A stretch of 9,808 nt of DNA from Bryobacterales bacterium (lineage in GTDB: Bacteria > Acidobacteriota > Terriglobia > Bryobacterales > Bryobacteraceae): NCBI GenBank assembly GCA_003139735.1, contig PLGA01000012.1, positions 674-10,481 on the forward strand, in the 5' to 3' direction. Below are positions 8,159 through 9,808 of this stretch, in pieces. The notes beneath the pieces are model-generated. The model saw only the letters and a list, made by a program, of their open reading frames with translations. It was not told where the DNA came from and searched no databases. Every line of letters begins with the position of its first letter. Within the stretch, counting starts at the first letter, position 1. Both the position numbers and the translations under genes were made by a program.

Positions 8159-8980
8159 ATGAGCAAAACGATGCCCGATGTTGATCGTCTGGTCGCATTG
8201 CAGGATTTGCTGTTCACACGCGCGAAAAGGTGGGACCGCGGCCTGTTACTCGCACTGTTCGCCACGCTGGTCGTCTCGCTGGCCAGCCTTTTTGCAGCCG
8301 ACGAACGATGGGCAATCTCGCTAGCCGTTTCCTCCGCGATTCTCGCCTTCGTCGCATTCGGCTTTCTTCTCCAAGGAAAGAAGGAGCGGGCGTCGGCGGA
8401 AAAGGCCCGGCGGGCCACGGTCCTTGTCGGCGGCCTCGGGAAGACGCTCTCCGGGGATGAGATCCTAATTCTCCAGGCGCTAGCGAATGCCACCGACGCG
8501 GAACTGGAGAAGCATCGGAACAAGGACTACTTCAGGACCAAAGAACCCGCTGGGCCCAAGCGCGCGGCCGAGATGGCCCTCGAAAACGCCTTCTGGAGCT
8601 TCAACCTGTACCGGGCGGCCCGATCGGTGATGTGGCTATCTACACTCGTCATCACGGCGCTTGTGGCCGTCTGGCTCCTCTTTGCCCTGGGTGTCCTGCC
8701 CGGCGCCCACCCACGGCAGGTGATGGTCCTCTCGGCGATAGCCTCGTCCCTTGTTCTTCTGGAGCTGCTGGCACGAACGATCCAATACGGTACCGCTGGA
8801 GCCCAGGCGGAGGAACTCTATCGGAGGTTGCTTCGCATCCGCGACGCCAGTTGCCCGGAAAACGACCTCATCATGGCGCTGATGGACTACAACTCCACGG
8901 TGGAATCCGCACCGATGATCCCGTCCTGGGTATACCGGTGGAAATGGAAGGGCATTGACGATCTCTACAAACGGACCTAG
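8159..8980 (+). CDS. Four-TM membrane protein resembling the S-4TM effector domain
   Basis: This is a 273-residue integral membrane protein. Hydrophobic segments fall at about 28-48, 52-72, 158-180 and 187-207, giving two hairpins split by a soluble region of some 85 residues that is rich in charged residues. The layout and several positions recall the S-4TM (SMODS-associating 4TM) family: an N-terminal LQDLLFTRAKRWDRG (14-28) before the first hairpin, DYFRTKEPAGPKRAAEMA and FWSFNLYRAAR (123-155) before the third segment, and a C-terminal APMIPSWVYRWKWKGIDDLY (251-270) close to that family's usual ending. S-4TM proteins are predicted pore-forming effectors activated by cyclic nucleotides in CBASS-type systems. 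Next to a Cas10-like cyclase, a membrane-disrupting role triggered by its product is plausible. The match was made by eye; SLATT or an unnamed four-TM family are alternatives. No nucleotide-binding motif is evident. Confidence 0.68.
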   Translation: MSKTMPDVDRLVALQDLLFTRAKRWDRGLLLALFATLVVSLASLFAADERWAISLAVSSAILAFVAFGFLLQGKKERASAEKARRATVLVGGLGKTLSGDEILILQALANATDAELEKHRNKDYFRTKEPAGPKRAAEMALENAFWSFNLYRAARSVMWLSTLVITALVAVWLLFALGVLPGAHPRQVMVLSAIASSLVLLELLARTIQYGTAGAQAEELYRRLLRIRDASCPENDLIMALMDYNSTVESAPMIPSWVYRWKWKGIDDLYKRT

Positions 8981-8981
8981 G

Positions 8982-9731
8982 GTGGACCCGCCGGGGTGCG
9001 TCTGGGTCGTTCCCCGAAACGACCTGGAGGCTGTCGCAATCGTCGACCTTCTGAATAGCGCCAGCGAACCCGTGTGGGTCACTGGCCAACCATGGGGCGC
9101 GACTTGGGCGGGCTTGGAGCCGGAATTCCGCGCGAGTCTGTCCGCGCTGCCGAAATCCACGCGCATCTTCGGCGTTGAGCTTGGCGGCCCCAACCCTTAC
9201 GGCGCCCGCGACATCGACCACCATCGATACCAAGACGAAGACCGTTGGCGGCCCGAAAGCTCGATTGAACAAGTCGCTGCCGAGCTGGGCATCGGCTTGG
9301 ACCGGCGTCAACAGTTGATCGCCGCCAACGACCGCGGCTACATCCCCGAGATGCGGCGCATGGGACCTAGCCCCCAGGAAATCGATGCCATCCGCGCCGC
9401 GGACCGGCGCGCCCAGGGGCTCACCGAAGCCGATGAGCGCCAGGCGAAGGAGGACGTCCGCGCGGCGGTGCTGGTGCGTCCGGGCTGTTTCATCGCGGCG
9501 TGCTCCCGCCCCACCTCCGCTCACCTTGACGCGCTGGCGGATTCCGCGGTCGAAGTGCTGCTGGTAGGGCAGGACGAGTGGCTCTACAGCGGCCCGCGAT
9601 ACTGTGAGCTGGCTGGCAAGCCTTGGAAGCAGACGAACTGGAGCGGTGGTCAGGACAAGGAAGGATACTTCGGTATCAAACGGCCCGATGACGACGCCAG
9701 GGCCGCTATCCAGTCGTGGTTCGGTAGCTGA
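8982..9731 (+). CDS. DHH-motif protein, putative phosphodiesterase
   Basis: This is a soluble protein of about 249 residues with no signal peptide or membrane segment. Its centre reads ARDIDHHRY (75-83), then PESSIEQVAAELG (91-103) and IAANDRGYIPEM (113-124). The DHH triad (79-81), the SSxEQ helix and the later Asp117 match motifs III and IV of DHH-family phosphoesterases. The N-terminal VWVVPRNDLEAVAI (7-20) may correspond to motif I, with Asn13/Asp14 standing in for the usual Asp pair. Near the C-terminus, WSGGQDKEGYFGI (220-232) resembles the glycine-rich substrate loop of DHHA domains. DHH-DHHA1 enzymes hydrolyse small (cyclic) nucleotides, and some degrade cyclic oligoadenylate, so this may be an off-switch. 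The acidic set looks incomplete, so the reaction is inferred. The GTG at 8982, one base after the upstream stop, is preferred; a TTG at 8955 would add nine residues. Neither has a clear ribosome binding site. Confidence 0.65.
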   Translation: MDPPGCVWVVPRNDLEAVAIVDLLNSASEPVWVTGQPWGATWAGLEPEFRASLSALPKSTRIFGVELGGPNPYGARDIDHHRYQDEDRWRPESSIEQVAAELGIGLDRRQQLIAANDRGYIPEMRRMGPSPQEIDAIRAADRRAQGLTEADERQAKEDVRAAVLVRPGCFIAACSRPTSAHLDALADSAVEVLLVGQDEWLYSGPRYCELAGKPWKQTNWSGGQDKEGYFGIKRPDDDARAAIQSWFGS

Positions 9732-9808
9732 AGGCCGAGCACCGCCCGCTCCGGCTTCACTGCCACCCGTCACTACCGGCGCAACCCAGTGAACTAAACC
9801 GCTTTGCG
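9732..9808. other. Short downstream tail with no gene seen
   Basis: These 77 bases after the last stop hold no credible reading frame. A loose CCGG/CCGG inverted match near 9750-9785 has a long loop and no T-run, so it is not called as a terminator. The operon may end here or continue beyond the window. Confidence 0.45.

Noticed and set aside
8871..9773. A 300-codon minus-strand frame opposite the DHH-motif gene
   Set aside because: It shadows a frame with coherent DHH, SSIEQ and NDRGY motifs and has no recognisable motif of its own.
9748..9785. Possible terminator hairpin after the last gene
   Set aside because: Only about 4-6 pairs around a loop of some 20 bases and no T-run; too weak to call.

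Overview
The window is GC-rich bacterial DNA and reads as a single operon: seven genes, all on the + strand, packed with overlaps or very short gaps. No housekeeping or taxonomic marker gene is present, so the host cannot be placed; the composition and frequent GTG starts fit many high-GC phyla (Acidobacteriota, Chloroflexota, Myxococcota and others).

Positions 1-6947 hold the core of a type III-like CRISPR effector complex. It starts with the C-terminal part of a Cas10-like protein carrying a single visible nucleotide-cyclase palm with a GGDE motif; its N-terminus lies upstream of the window. Three large RAMP-superfamily proteins follow. The first (594 aa) joins a Csm3/Cas7-like domain to what looks like a Csx10-like Cas5 module. 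The second (522 aa) is a tandem Cas7-like protein. The third (754 aa) belongs to the TIGR03986 family of CRISPR-associated RAMP proteins. The Csx10-like segment and the TIGR03986 protein point towards subtype III-D or a relative, but the domains are fused into unusually few polypeptides.

Positions 6949-8980 encode two membrane proteins. One has two N-terminal transmembrane segments and a C-terminal pentapeptide-repeat domain. The other has four predicted transmembrane segments and resembles the S-4TM effector domain known from SMODS/CBASS cyclic-nucleotide systems. The last gene (about 8982-9731) encodes a soluble protein with a DHH motif, a later conserved Asp and a C-terminal Gly-Gly segment like those of DHH/DHHA phosphodiesterases.

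Working model (inference): the RAMP complex senses a target RNA, the Cas10-like palm makes a nucleotide second messenger, one or both membrane proteins act as the effector, and the DHH-like protein may degrade the messenger and switch the response off. No CRISPR array, cas6, cas1/cas2, separate small subunit (Cas11/Csm2), Csx19 or CARF-domain effector is visible here. The guide source, and whether this is a true CRISPR system or a RAMP-based derivative, therefore remain open.
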